Below are positions 1 to 5,476 of a stretch of 5,476 nt of DNA, piece after piece (position 1 is the first letter of the stretch; each line of letters opens with the position of its first letter). This DNA comes from JAFGSZ01 sp964492185 (GTDB lineage: Bacteria > Bacteroidota > Bacteroidia > Bacteroidales > UBA10428): NCBI GenBank assembly GCA_964492185.1, contig CAZBJH010000161.1, forward strand, positions 1-5,476, in the 5' to 3' direction. The translations under genes and the position numbers were made by a program. The notes under the pieces were generated by a model, which saw only the letters and a list, made by a program, of their open reading frames with translations, had not been told where the DNA came from and did no database searches.

Positions 1-48
1 TTTAAAATTTTGACAGCAACGCGGATATCGGACATTATGGACAGACAC
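1..48 (+). mobile_element. Right end of a MITE-like element (copy A), cut by the window edge
   Basis: This is the right-hand end of a short repeat element whose left part lies outside the window. Positions 18-48 match 5135-5166 of the complete copy C: both start with AACGCGG and end with TTATGGACAGACAC, differing by a few bases and one single-base gap. No coding potential is seen. It belongs to a family of small non-coding, structured elements that would need a transposase supplied elsewhere; that is inferred from copy C, which has inverted ends and flanking direct repeats. The family name is not known to me. Confidence 0.6.
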
Positions 49-68
49 TATTTAGTGTCCGTCTATAA
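35..68. repeat. Palindromic junction between elements A and B
   Basis: The right end of A (35-48, TTATGGACAGACAC) and the left end of B (55-68, GTGTCCGTCTATAA) are inverted repeats of each other, matching at 12 of 14 positions, and are separated only by TATTTA (49-54). The junction can fold into a stem of about 14 pairs with a 6-base loop. The simplest reading is that two elements of one family sit head to tail, sharing a 6-base target-like spacer. It could also stop or slow transcription entering from the left, but it has no T-tract. Confidence 0.6.
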
Positions 69-204
69 ACTTGGCAAAATGTTTAAACGGTCATGTCTCT
101 GTACAGAAAGTCTGTAGTGCATAAGATACAAGGCGGCAAAGCGAAACTGTATAAGAATACAGCGAGTTGCAGCCAACGCGGTAGATGATTTGCTACAGAC
201 TCAC
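55..204 (+). mobile_element. MITE-like element, divergent copy (B)
   Basis: The first 59 bases (55-113) match the start of copy C (5004-5062) at 48 of 59 positions by hand count, without gaps. A second left-end-like motif starts 40 bases in, at 95, exactly as in C. The inner boxes CAAGGC (129-134) and AACGCGG (175-181) are also shared with C. The arms differ: AGTCTGTAG (109-117) pairs perfectly with CTACAGACT (193-201), and an inner hairpin CTGTAT/ATACAG (147-152, 157-162, loop AAGA) sits between them. The right boundary is uncertain: ACAGACTCAC (195-204) only loosely resembles the GACAGACAC end of A and C, and no flanking direct repeat is seen. It encodes no convincing protein. Confidence 0.55.
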
Positions 205-219
205 GAAATATAATTCATG

Positions 220-262
220 AAAAATGCAAAGGATTTTAGTAATATGAGTTAAAACCCTTGCA
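220..262 (-). terminator. Rho-independent terminator of the HTCS gene
   Basis: Read on the minus strand, TGCAAGGGTTTTA (262-250) pairs with TAAAATCCTTTGCA (238-225). This gives 13 base pairs including one G-U pair, with a single bulged base at 233 and an 11-base loop (239-249). The stem is followed at once by five T residues (224-220). It lies about 70 bases after the stop codon of the HTCS gene and points the right way. On the plus strand no T-tract follows, so it is one-directional. Confidence 0.75.
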
Positions 263-331
263 CTTGACAAACAATTAGTTGCTGTATTGTGATGACTATT
301 AATCTATTTTGTGTTTTTCAGCAGACCCTAT

Positions 332-3300
332 TTACATATTTCTTTTGGAATTCTGAAATTGCGTAGGTGTTTTTTTAAAGAATTTACTAAAACTTTTTGA
401 AAAACTAGAAGATTCAGAATACCCAATTTTGTAAGCTATTTCTGTAATTTGTAAGTCGGTTGTTAATAACAGATGTGCAGCATGGTTTAATCGAATGGTT
501 TTAATGTAATTGCTCACTGTCTGATTAGTAAGAGCTGTAATTTTTCTGTATAATTGCATTCTACTGAGTGCCATTTCAGATGCTAAAGCAGTCGAGTTAA
601 AATCAGGATTATCGATGTTATCTATTATAATTTTATTTAATTTATCTATGAATTTTGGGTTCAATGAATTTAAGGGATCCATGGTAAGTTCATTATCAAC
701 ACCCAAACTAAATTTAATCCTAAGTTTACTTCTTTGGTTTATTAAATTGAAAATTCTTGTTTTAAGTATTTCCATACTAAAAGGTTTAGTGATGTAATCA
801 TCCGCACCAATCTGAAAACCATCAAGTTTAAACTGACCTGCATGATGTGCTGTTAGCAATATAACCGGAATATGATTGGTTTTTTCATCATCTTTTATCA
901 ATTTGCACATGGATACACCATCCATTTTATTCATCATTATATCGCTAACAATCAAATCAGGAATTTGCTCTGTTGCTATTTTAAAACCTTTGTCGCCATC
1001 ATTACAATCTATAATATTGAAATACGCGTCTAATTCACTTTTGATATAGCTTCTTAGATCATCATTATCTTCAACTAAAAGCACTAAAGGTTTTTGTTTC
1101 CCTTTTTTTAAATCAATTATATTCTCAGGTTTGCTATCATCAAAGTCAGATATTTGTGTTTGAGAATCTGTTTGGTCTTCTTTTATGTCACCGCTTGGAA
1201 CAGATTTTAACACTGGTATCAAAACAGTGAATATTGATCCGATATTTTCTTCACTTTCTACAGAAATAGAACCTTTATGCAATTCGATCAATTCTTTGGC
1301 CAATGAGAGCCCAATCCCAGTAGAAGCACTGTCAATAGGCCTTGTTGTATCAATGTTTTTGAACCGTTGAAAAATTGTGCCCATCGCTTTTTTTGAAATA
1401 CCAATTCCATTATCCTTAATAATTATTTTTACACAATTTGAAATATTATTGTCAATTTCTTTTTGCTTTTCTTCGATCTCAATGGAAACTTCTATCTCAC
1501 CACCATTTTCGGTAAATTTAAACGCGTTGGACAGCAGGTTAAAGAAGACTTTATCCAATTTATCAGAATCGAAATACATATTAAGTCTTTCGATTTGAGT
1601 ATTGAATCTAAACGTCATATTACGTTTTTCAGCATATGATATAAAAGTATCGAAAATATGTTGAATAAATAAGACAATATTTCCAATTTTCCAATCCATC
1701 TTAAGATAGCCGGCATCGATTTTCCGCAACTCCAAAAGTTGATCTATTAATCGTTTAAGTTTCTGAACATTCTTTAACATAATCTGATAGTAGTCTCTTG
1801 TTTTTTGTTCTTCAACCTTACTATTGATAAGTGTTTCAAGAGGTGTTGAAATGAGTGTCAAGGGAGTTCTGAATTCATGGCTAATATTCATAAAAAAACG
1901 TAATTTCATTAAATCAATTTCGTGTTCCTTCTTTGCATTAAGATTTTCTAAGGCTAATGCATTTTTCCTTTTCTCTTGATTAATGAAAATCAAGTTGATA
2001 ATATATATCAGAAATATAATGACCGATATGTAGATTATAAATGCCATTTTTGTTTTCCATATTGGTGGTTTGATTCTAAGGTTTAATGAAATAATTTCAG
2101 CATTATCTTGGTTGCCTGAATCATATGCCTTCACTTTAAATATATAATTACCGTGCCGTAAGTTTGTATAGCTTTTTTTTTGTTCTTTCCCAAGTTGGTT
2201 CCATGAGTTTTCAAGCCCTTCGAGTATGCATGAGTAACGTATGTCTTTTTGATAATTGAAATTCAAAGACGAGAAAACGAATGTAATAAAGTTCTGATCA
2301 TAATTAAGCTTTATTTCTTTAGTATAACTGATATTTTTTTTAAGAGGGGATTTTTTGTCAACTTTAATACTATTATTGAATATTTTAATATCAGTAAATT
2401 CAAGATCAATATCATATAATGAGTTTTTAAATTTAGTAGGATTGAAATATACTATTCCAATATCACCTCCGAAAAATATCTTGTCGCCATTGCAATATTG
2501 CGAATTGACTAATTGGAAATTGGTTATTAAACCATCATTTTTATTATATAAATTATATGATCCTGTTTGAGTATTGTATCTACAGATTCCATCGCCGGTT
2601 CCCAACCAAAGATATCCGTTTTCATCCTCACTAATGGAGTTTACAATTTGGTTAATAAAGCCATTTGTAGCATTAAACTCGTAATATTTCATTTTTTCAG
2701 GATCTAATAAACAAAGCCCACCATTATTAGTCGAGAACCAAATATCTTGATTATTACTTTGATAAATAGATAATATGGATTTATCGTTTAATCCATTACC
2801 ATCCATATCAGATATTCCGGAATCGAAAACATAATTATCGCCATTAATAATGACTTTATTAAGACCGTTTTGAGTTCCTACCCAGATATTGCCTTGCCGG
2901 TCTTGCAATATACAACGGATAATATTGCTACTAATTGATGTTGGTTTATCTGATTCGTTCAAAAAATTGATAAATTCAGCTTTTGATTGGTCACTTTTTT
3001 CCCGTTCATCTTGCTTTAGAAGACTTAGACCATTCCATGTACCTACCCAAATGTTTTCATTGTTGTCTTCCAGTAAACACATAATAAAATCATTAAAAAT
3101 TGAATGATCTGGGAATGGAACAGGATATACACGATAATTGTATTTTTTAATGAAATTTTTACCATTCCATTTTAATTTAATCACACCATGCCCTTCTGTA
3201 CCCAACCAGTAATGTCCGCTTTTATCTTTTATGATTGCCTGTATATTATTTGCCAGATGTTTATTTTCGGGATCTATAATAATATCAGTAACTTTATTAT

Positions 3301-4453
3301 TGCTTAGGTTTAAAAGTTTTAATCCGGCACCCATGGTGCCCAATAGAATATTATTGTTGTTTATGCTATTCACTGCACGGACACCATATCCTATATCCGA
3401 TTTTTTATCGAATTTTGTTGAAATAGATTGAAAAAACAAATCTTTCTGGTGAATAAGGTTTATACCGGCATCAGTACAAATAAATATTGCACCATCATTT
3501 GACCCGCCAATATACAAAACTACATTTGACAGAATTCTGTTAAATTGTTTAGAGTTGTTTGTAAAAAAAGTGGAATTTGAGAGTCTTAAGGTTGAATCTA
3601 ATTGGAACAATCCAACATTTGAAATGCTTAACCATATCTTGCCATTATGATCTTTATACACGTATTTTACCCTAATATCTTCTTCATCATGAAATTCGAA
3701 ATCTTCCTCTATGGCACATAAATCAATATTGAAGATTTTTAACCCTGAACCATAACTGGATATCAAAATTCTATTTTCATCAAGAAATATAAAGGACTTG
3801 TTTGCATCAAGAGTCCTAATATCCAATATGTAATCGGTTTCTTCCTGGAGATAACCAATCGATGTCATGGAAAGAAACCAAACAACTCCTTTATCGCTTG
3901 CTTTTATATCGACAATCTCATTGTAATTAAGAGCAGAATTTTGATTGTTGTACCAATGTAATAACTCGAAACAATTGTTTTTATTGGATATCTCTTTGAT
4001 TTTATAAATGCCGGTATTTGATGCTATCCAAACTACACCATTGTTATCGATGTCAATCTTATTAACTTTGATAGATTTAAGATCATTGTTATTTCTGAAT
4101 GACAATGTATCGAAACACTCTAATACCGTATTATATAGTAATATCCCATAATCATGGGTGCCAAGCATTAAAATACCCTCCTTATATTCAGTAATTGATC
4201 TTACATCCGGGTATTCAACATGTACTATATTTGAATTGACCCTTTTTATTTCCGCATTATCAAACTTATATAAGCCATTTACTAGTCCAAACCAAATAAA
4301 ACCTTTCGAATCCTGCAATACACAATTAACTTGATTTCTTTCTAAACCGAATTTTTCATTTAAATTTTCGATAATAATGTTACTGTCTGCCTTAATATAA
4401 AACAGAAATAACATAATTATTATCGCCAACCCACTTAATTCCTTCTTCTTCAT
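332..4453 (-). CDS. Hybrid two-component system sensor kinase/response regulator (HTCS, AraC output)
   Basis: This 1373-residue inner-membrane regulator senses a periplasmic ligand and acts as its own transcription factor. Residues 1-23 are a signal peptide or membrane anchor (KKK, then a hydrophobic core ending near ADS). Residues 35-672 hold 14 Reg_prop repeats of the form D..G.IW.GT..GL, which fits two seven-bladed propellers; blades 4, 5 and 7 are degenerate. A Y_Y_Y domain (about 733-795) and one membrane helix (803-824) follow. The HisKA domain has phospho-acceptor His859 in SHEFRTP. The ATPase domain has N-box N972/N976, DNGIG at 1014-1018 and GIG at 1046-1048. The receiver has acidic E1128/D1129, phospho-site D1171, T1201 and K1223. 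Residues 1268-1373 form the AraC domain with two helix-turn-helices (about 1286-1311 and 1335-1359). All catalytic residues are present, so it should be active. The ATG at 4453 is chosen because it opens directly onto the signal sequence. Such proteins usually control polysaccharide-use loci; none is visible here, so its ligand is unknown. Confidence 0.97.
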   Translation of the reverse strand: MKKKELSGLAIIIMLFLFYIKADSNIIIENLNEKFGLERNQVNCVLQDSKGFIWFGLVNGLYKFDNAEIKRVNSNIVHVEYPDVRSITEYKEGILMLGTHDYGILLYNTVLECFDTLSFRNNNDLKSIKVNKIDIDNNGVVWIASNTGIYKIKEISNKNNCFELLHWYNNQNSALNYNEIVDIKASDKGVVWFLSMTSIGYLQEETDYILDIRTLDANKSFIFLDENRILISSYGSGLKIFNIDLCAIEEDFEFHDEEDIRVKYVYKDHNGKIWLSISNVGLFQLDSTLRLSNSTFFTNNSKQFNRILSNVVLYIGGSNDGAIFICTDAGINLIHQKDLFFQSISTKFDKKSDIGYGVRAVNSINNNNILLGTMGAGLKLLNLSNNKVTDIIIDPENKHLANNIQAIIKDKSGHYWLGTEGHGVIKLKWNGKNFIKKYNYRVYPVPFPDHSIFNDFIMCLLEDNNENIWVGTWNGLSLLKQDEREKSDQSKAEFINFLNESDKPTSISSNIIRCILQDRQGNIWVGTQNGLNKVIINGDNYVFDSGISDMDGNGLNDKSILSIYQSNNQDIWFSTNNGGLCLLDPEKMKYYEFNATNGFINQIVNSISEDENGYLWLGTGDGICRYNTQTGSYNLYNKNDGLITNFQLVNSQYCNGDKIFFGGDIGIVYFNPTKFKNSLYDIDLEFTDIKIFNNSIKVDKKSPLKKNISYTKEIKLNYDQNFITFVFSSLNFNYQKDIRYSCILEGLENSWNQLGKEQKKSYTNLRHGNYIFKVKAYDSGNQDNAEIISLNLRIKPPIWKTKMAFIIYISVIIFLIYIINLIFINQEKRKNALALENLNAKKEHEIDLMKLRFFMNISHEFRTPLTLISTPLETLINSKVEEQKTRDYYQIMLKNVQKLKRLIDQLLELRKIDAGYLKMDWKIGNIVLFIQHIFDTFISYAEKRNMTFRFNTQIERLNMYFDSDKLDKVFFNLLSNAFKFTENGGEIEVSIEIEEKQKEIDNNISNCVKIIIKDNGIGISKKAMGTIFQRFKNIDTTRPIDSASTGIGLSLAKELIELHKGSISVESEENIGSIFTVLIPVLKSVPSGDIKEDQTDSQTQISDFDDSKPENIIDLKKGKQKPLVLLVEDNDDLRSYIKSELDAYFNIIDCNDGDKGFKIATEQIPDLIVSDIMMNKMDGVSMCKLIKDDEKTNHIPVILLTAHHAGQFKLDGFQIGADDYITKPFSMEILKTRIFNLINQRSKLRIKFSLGVDNELTMDPLNSLNPKFIDKLNKIIIDNIDNPDFNSTALASEMALSRMQLYRKITALTNQTVSNYIKTIRLNHAAHLLLTTDLQITEIAYKIGYSESSSFSKSFSKFFKKTPTQFQNSKRNM

Positions 4454-4716
4454 TTAGATTATTAAATTAGTTTACTAACCTGCATTATTGGCTTCGCCGA
4501 GCTAAAGGTTCATAGAAATAAATGAGAATTATGTAATATATTGAAGAACATTAAAATAACAAATCAGAACCGTGATATTTTTTATTTATTTTTACAAAGT
4601 ACGCCAATTTCAGGGCATCTGCTTCGTTGCGAAAGCTTCGCGGCAGGTTACTTCAGCTTCAGCTTCCGACGCATTGCATCTGCTCCAAACTTGACGCATG
4701 AATAATACAGGCTAAA

Positions 4717-4749
4717 TTAACAAAAAAAAAGATCTTATTGTTTTGTTAA
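4717..4749. repeat. AT-rich 9-bp inverted repeat
   Basis: TTAACAAAA (4717-4725) and TTTTGTTAA (4741-4749) are perfect inverted repeats around a 15-base loop. No T-tract follows on either strand, so it is not a usual terminator. It could be a protein-binding site in the HTCS upstream region, or a chance product of AT-rich DNA. Confidence 0.35.
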
Positions 4750-4761
4750 ACACAGCGATTT

Positions 4762-4769
4762 CAAATTTA
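4762..4769 (-). promoter_or_regulatory. Possible Bacteroidota -7 box for the HTCS gene
   Basis: On the minus strand this reads TAAATTTG, a full match to the Bacteroidota -7 consensus TAnnTTTG, and it is the only full match I found between the HTCS start and 4800. It would give a leader of about 300 bases. No TTTG is seen at the expected -33 distance, so the call is weak; a shorter transcript from the near-match TACTTTG at 4595-4601 is equally possible. Confidence 0.2.
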
Positions 4770-4820
4770 GCATTTTTAGTTTCTTGTTTTCTTTGTTTCA
4801 GAAAAGGCAATAGAATAGCC

Positions 4821-4858
4821 ATTTCATGAAATCATGAAACATTTCACTTTCCTGAAAT
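4821..4858. promoter_or_regulatory. Cluster of TTTCA/TGAAA half-sites, candidate operator
   Basis: ATTTCATGAAAT (4821-4832) is a perfect 12-base palindrome. It lies inside the inverted repeat TTTCATGA-AA-TCATGAAA (4822-4839). It is followed by a second pair, ATTTCA (4841-4846) and TGAAAT (4853-4858), separated by six bases. Four half-sites in 38 bases is the kind of arrangement a dimeric regulator binds. It lies about 370-400 bases upstream of the HTCS start. No regulator can be assigned, and A/T-rich DNA yields such patterns by chance fairly often. Confidence 0.3.
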
Positions 4859-4997
4859 CCCATGAGGTTTAAAAATTTGACAATAATTAATAACTTATTG
4901 ATAATCAAACATACAAGTTTAACGTTAGTCGGAATAGCAGGAGAAACTCACTGCTAAAAATAATCCTGATTTAATCTTGAAAATGTAACTGATTAGT

Positions 4998-5003
4998 TAA
5001 CTA
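4998..5003 (+). repeat. Left target-site duplication of element C (TAACTA)
   Basis: TAACTA touches the first base of element C and is repeated exactly after its last base (5167-5172). The left copy lies at the end of a perfect palindrome TAGTTAACTA (4994-5003), which may have been the preferred target. Because the TA next to GTGTC could belong to the inverted repeat instead, the true duplication may be shorter than six bases. Confidence 0.6.
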
Positions 5004-5166
5004 GTGTCTGTCTATAAAGTTGACAAAATGTTTAATTGGCTATGTGTCTGTTCATAAAGTTTCATTTGCAAGGCTCGCGCAGTCCGAAAACGCGGAGTTT
5101 ACCTGTCGTAAATGAGCAATTTTCGGACAAGTGTAACGCGGCAAATGGGACTTTATGGACAGACAC
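5004..5166 (+). mobile_element. Complete MITE-like element (copy C) with long imperfect hairpin
   Basis: This 163-bp element encodes no recognisable protein. It starts GTGTCTGTCTATAAAG and ends GGACAGACAC, with TAACTA repeated directly on both sides. A second left end starts at 5044. Its 26-base arm (5044-5069) pairs with 5141-5166 along its whole length; the three differences are all G-U pairs in plus-strand RNA. Nested inside are GTCCGAAAA/TTTTCGGAC (5082-5090, 5120-5128) and a terminal hairpin GTTTAC/GTAAAT (5097-5102, 5108-5113). Inner boxes CAAGGC (5069-5074) and AACGCGG (5135-5141) are shared with copy B, and AACGCGG also with A. The likely explanation is a non-autonomous element moved by a transposase from elsewhere; a structured RNA or a REP-type palindrome is the alternative. 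It landed 13 bases before the toxin remnant. Confidence 0.7.
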
Positions 5167-5172
5167 TAACTA
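5167..5172 (+). repeat. Right target-site duplication of element C (TAACTA)
   Basis: This is the exact second copy of 4998-5003, touching the last base of element C. It supports insertion of C as a unit into a site that originally read GTTAACTATGCG, just upstream of the toxin-like reading frame. Confidence 0.6.
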
Positions 5173-5178
5173 TGCGTG

Positions 5179-5376
5179 ATGATTAGAAAGAAAATTACAT
5201 ACAAGGATAACTTTGTTGATTGTTACAAGAATCAGGATTATAAAATTCAAGAAAAGATTGAATATGTGCTTGATTTATTAAAATTTGAAGGTGGACAAAG
5301 TGATATTCAGATTTCGACATACCATAAACTGATTGAAATTGGATTAGGAAAGCATTTAAATATTTCAATTGGGTAA
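5179..5376 (+). pseudogene. Truncated RelE/HigB (Gp49-like) toxin remnant
   Basis: This 65-codon frame resembles the N-terminal third of type II toxins of the RelE/ParE superfamily, Gp49/HigB-like group, which cut mRNA and usually have about 110 residues. Residues 2-37 carry the family pattern: IRK.ITYK, then F..CY..QD.K.QEKIEYVLDLLKFE, that is one strand and two helices. From residue 38 the likeness fades; K50-L-I-E53 may be a trace of the K..E..G..E motif. Two stop codons in a row end it (5374-5379), so the C-terminal strands with the conserved basic residues are missing. The ATG at 5179 is preferred over the GTG at 5176 because family members start M-I-R-K. No antitoxin gene, normally just downstream, fits in the window. 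Element C lies 12 bases upstream of the start codon and may have cut the gene off from its promoter. Family assignment is from memory of the pattern. Confidence 0.5.
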
Positions 5377-5408
5377 TAAAGCTACAGCAGGCAACCACAC
5401 TTATAAAA

Positions 5409-5437
5409 AATATTCGTATTATATTTGTACGAATGTT
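5409..5437. repeat. Hairpin overlapping a possible promoter
   Basis: AATATTCGTA (5409-5418) and TACGAATGTT (5428-5437) form a 10-pair stem, with one G-T pair, around a 9-base loop. Farther out, GCAGG (5387-5391) can pair with CCTGC (5442-5446). No T-tract follows. The plus-strand -7-like box TATATTTG lies in the loop, so a protein binding the stem arms could control transcription to the right. Confidence 0.4.
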
Positions 5438-5458
5438 AAACCCTGCAGGATAACTTTG
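5420..5458 (+). promoter_or_regulatory. Two possible Bacteroidota -7 boxes reading out of the window
   Basis: TATATTTG (5420-5427) and TAACTTTG (5451-5458) both match TAnnTTTG fully. The TTTG of the first lies 23 bases before the second, slightly longer than the usual spacing of a -33 TTTG. Either could drive a gene beyond the right edge. No clear -33 box precedes the first. Confidence 0.25.
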
Positions 5459-5476
5459 CGCGAACCGCATCCGGTC

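Larger units (their letters stand above)
4454..4997. other. Gene-free spacer upstream of the HTCS gene
   Basis: I see no gene here on either strand. The stretch is mostly AT-rich and is the 5' leader and promoter side of the HTCS gene. It holds a small GC-rich hairpin GGC-TTC-GCC (4490-4498) and a GC-rich patch around 4611-4684 with four GCTTC repeats and a direct repeat GCATCTGCT (4615-4623 and 4676-4684). It also holds a 9-bp inverted repeat (4717-4749), a cluster of TTTCA/TGAAA half-sites (4821-4858) and a weak hairpin TAGCAG/CTGCTA (4935-4940, 4951-4956, 10-base loop). The GC patch looks like decayed foreign DNA, but I cannot name its source. Confidence 0.6.

Noticed and set aside
313..330. 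GTTTTTCAGCAGACCCTA just after the HTCS stop codon, reminiscent of the outer end of some insertion sequences.
   Set aside because: Only one copy is present, there is no partner end or flanking repeat, and the HTCS C-terminus looks complete. The resemblance is from memory only.
615..3431. Several plus-strand reading frames of 60-73 codons within the HTCS gene.
   Set aside because: They are shadows of the long minus-strand gene, whose domains and catalytic motifs are continuous.
55..5166. A composite transposon bounded by the left end of B and the right end of C and carrying the HTCS gene.
   Set aside because: The outer flanks do not match (TATTTA against TAACTA), while C alone has perfectly matching flanks. 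Independent insertions explain the data better.
5042..5179. A 45-codon reading frame inside element C whose TGA overlaps the ATG of the toxin remnant (TGATG), like a coupled leader peptide.
   Set aside because: The matching frame in B (93-188, 31 codons) shares only the first few residues, and the conserved box AACGCGG is read in a different frame there. Conservation is at the nucleotide level, so I take both as chance frames in a non-coding repeat.
5436..5442. GTTAAAC as a possible integron attC core (GTTRRRY).
   Set aside because: No matching RYYYAAC partner lies at a suitable distance and no integrase is visible.
5195..5470. A 91-codon minus-strand reading frame over the toxin remnant.
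   Set aside because: It runs antisense to the recognisable RelE-like pattern and across the hairpin and promoter-like boxes, and has no family resemblance that I can see.
1..5476. CRISPR array, tRNA, rRNA or replication origin.
   Set aside because: No regularly spaced direct repeats, no cloverleaf or rRNA motifs, and no iteron cluster were found by eye.

Overview
The window looks like low-GC DNA from a member of the Bacteroidota. The main evidence is one 1373-residue hybrid two-component regulator (HTCS) of the kind typical of that phylum, with a periplasmic double propeller, histidine kinase, receiver and AraC-type DNA-binding domain in a single chain. Supporting evidence is AT-rich spacer DNA, no clear Shine-Dalgarno sequence before the starts, and a few matches to the Bacteroidota -7 box TAnnTTTG.

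Layout. Positions 1-204 hold the right end of one short mobile or palindromic repeat element (A, 1-48) and, six bases on, a second element of the same family (B, 55 to about 204). A convincing intrinsic terminator (220-262, minus strand) closes the HTCS transcript, and the HTCS gene fills 332-4453 on the minus strand. A spacer of about 550 bp (4454-5003) has no gene I can support; it holds a GC-rich patch, several inverted repeats and a cluster of TTTCA/TGAAA half-sites. A complete 163-bp element of the same family (C, 5004-5166) follows, with a 6-bp direct repeat TAACTA on each side, which looks like a target-site duplication. Thirteen bases beyond C starts a short plus-strand reading frame (5179-5376) that resembles the N-terminal part of a RelE/HigB (Gp49-like) toxin but stops early, so I call it a remnant. 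The last 100 bases hold a hairpin and two possible -7 boxes, perhaps a promoter for a gene beyond the window.

How the parts relate. The HTCS is a one-protein signalling pathway: a periplasmic ligand is sensed by the propellers and the signal passes through the Y_Y_Y domain and membrane helix to the kinase, receiver and AraC domain. Such proteins usually control polysaccharide-use genes, but no SusC/SusD or glycoside hydrolase gene lies within reach here, so its target and ligand cannot be read from this window. The most unusual material is the family of structured repeat elements on both sides of the HTCS gene. They share end motifs, inner boxes and a 40-bp double left end, and seem to have arrived separately from the gene. 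I see no clearly new multi-gene system.
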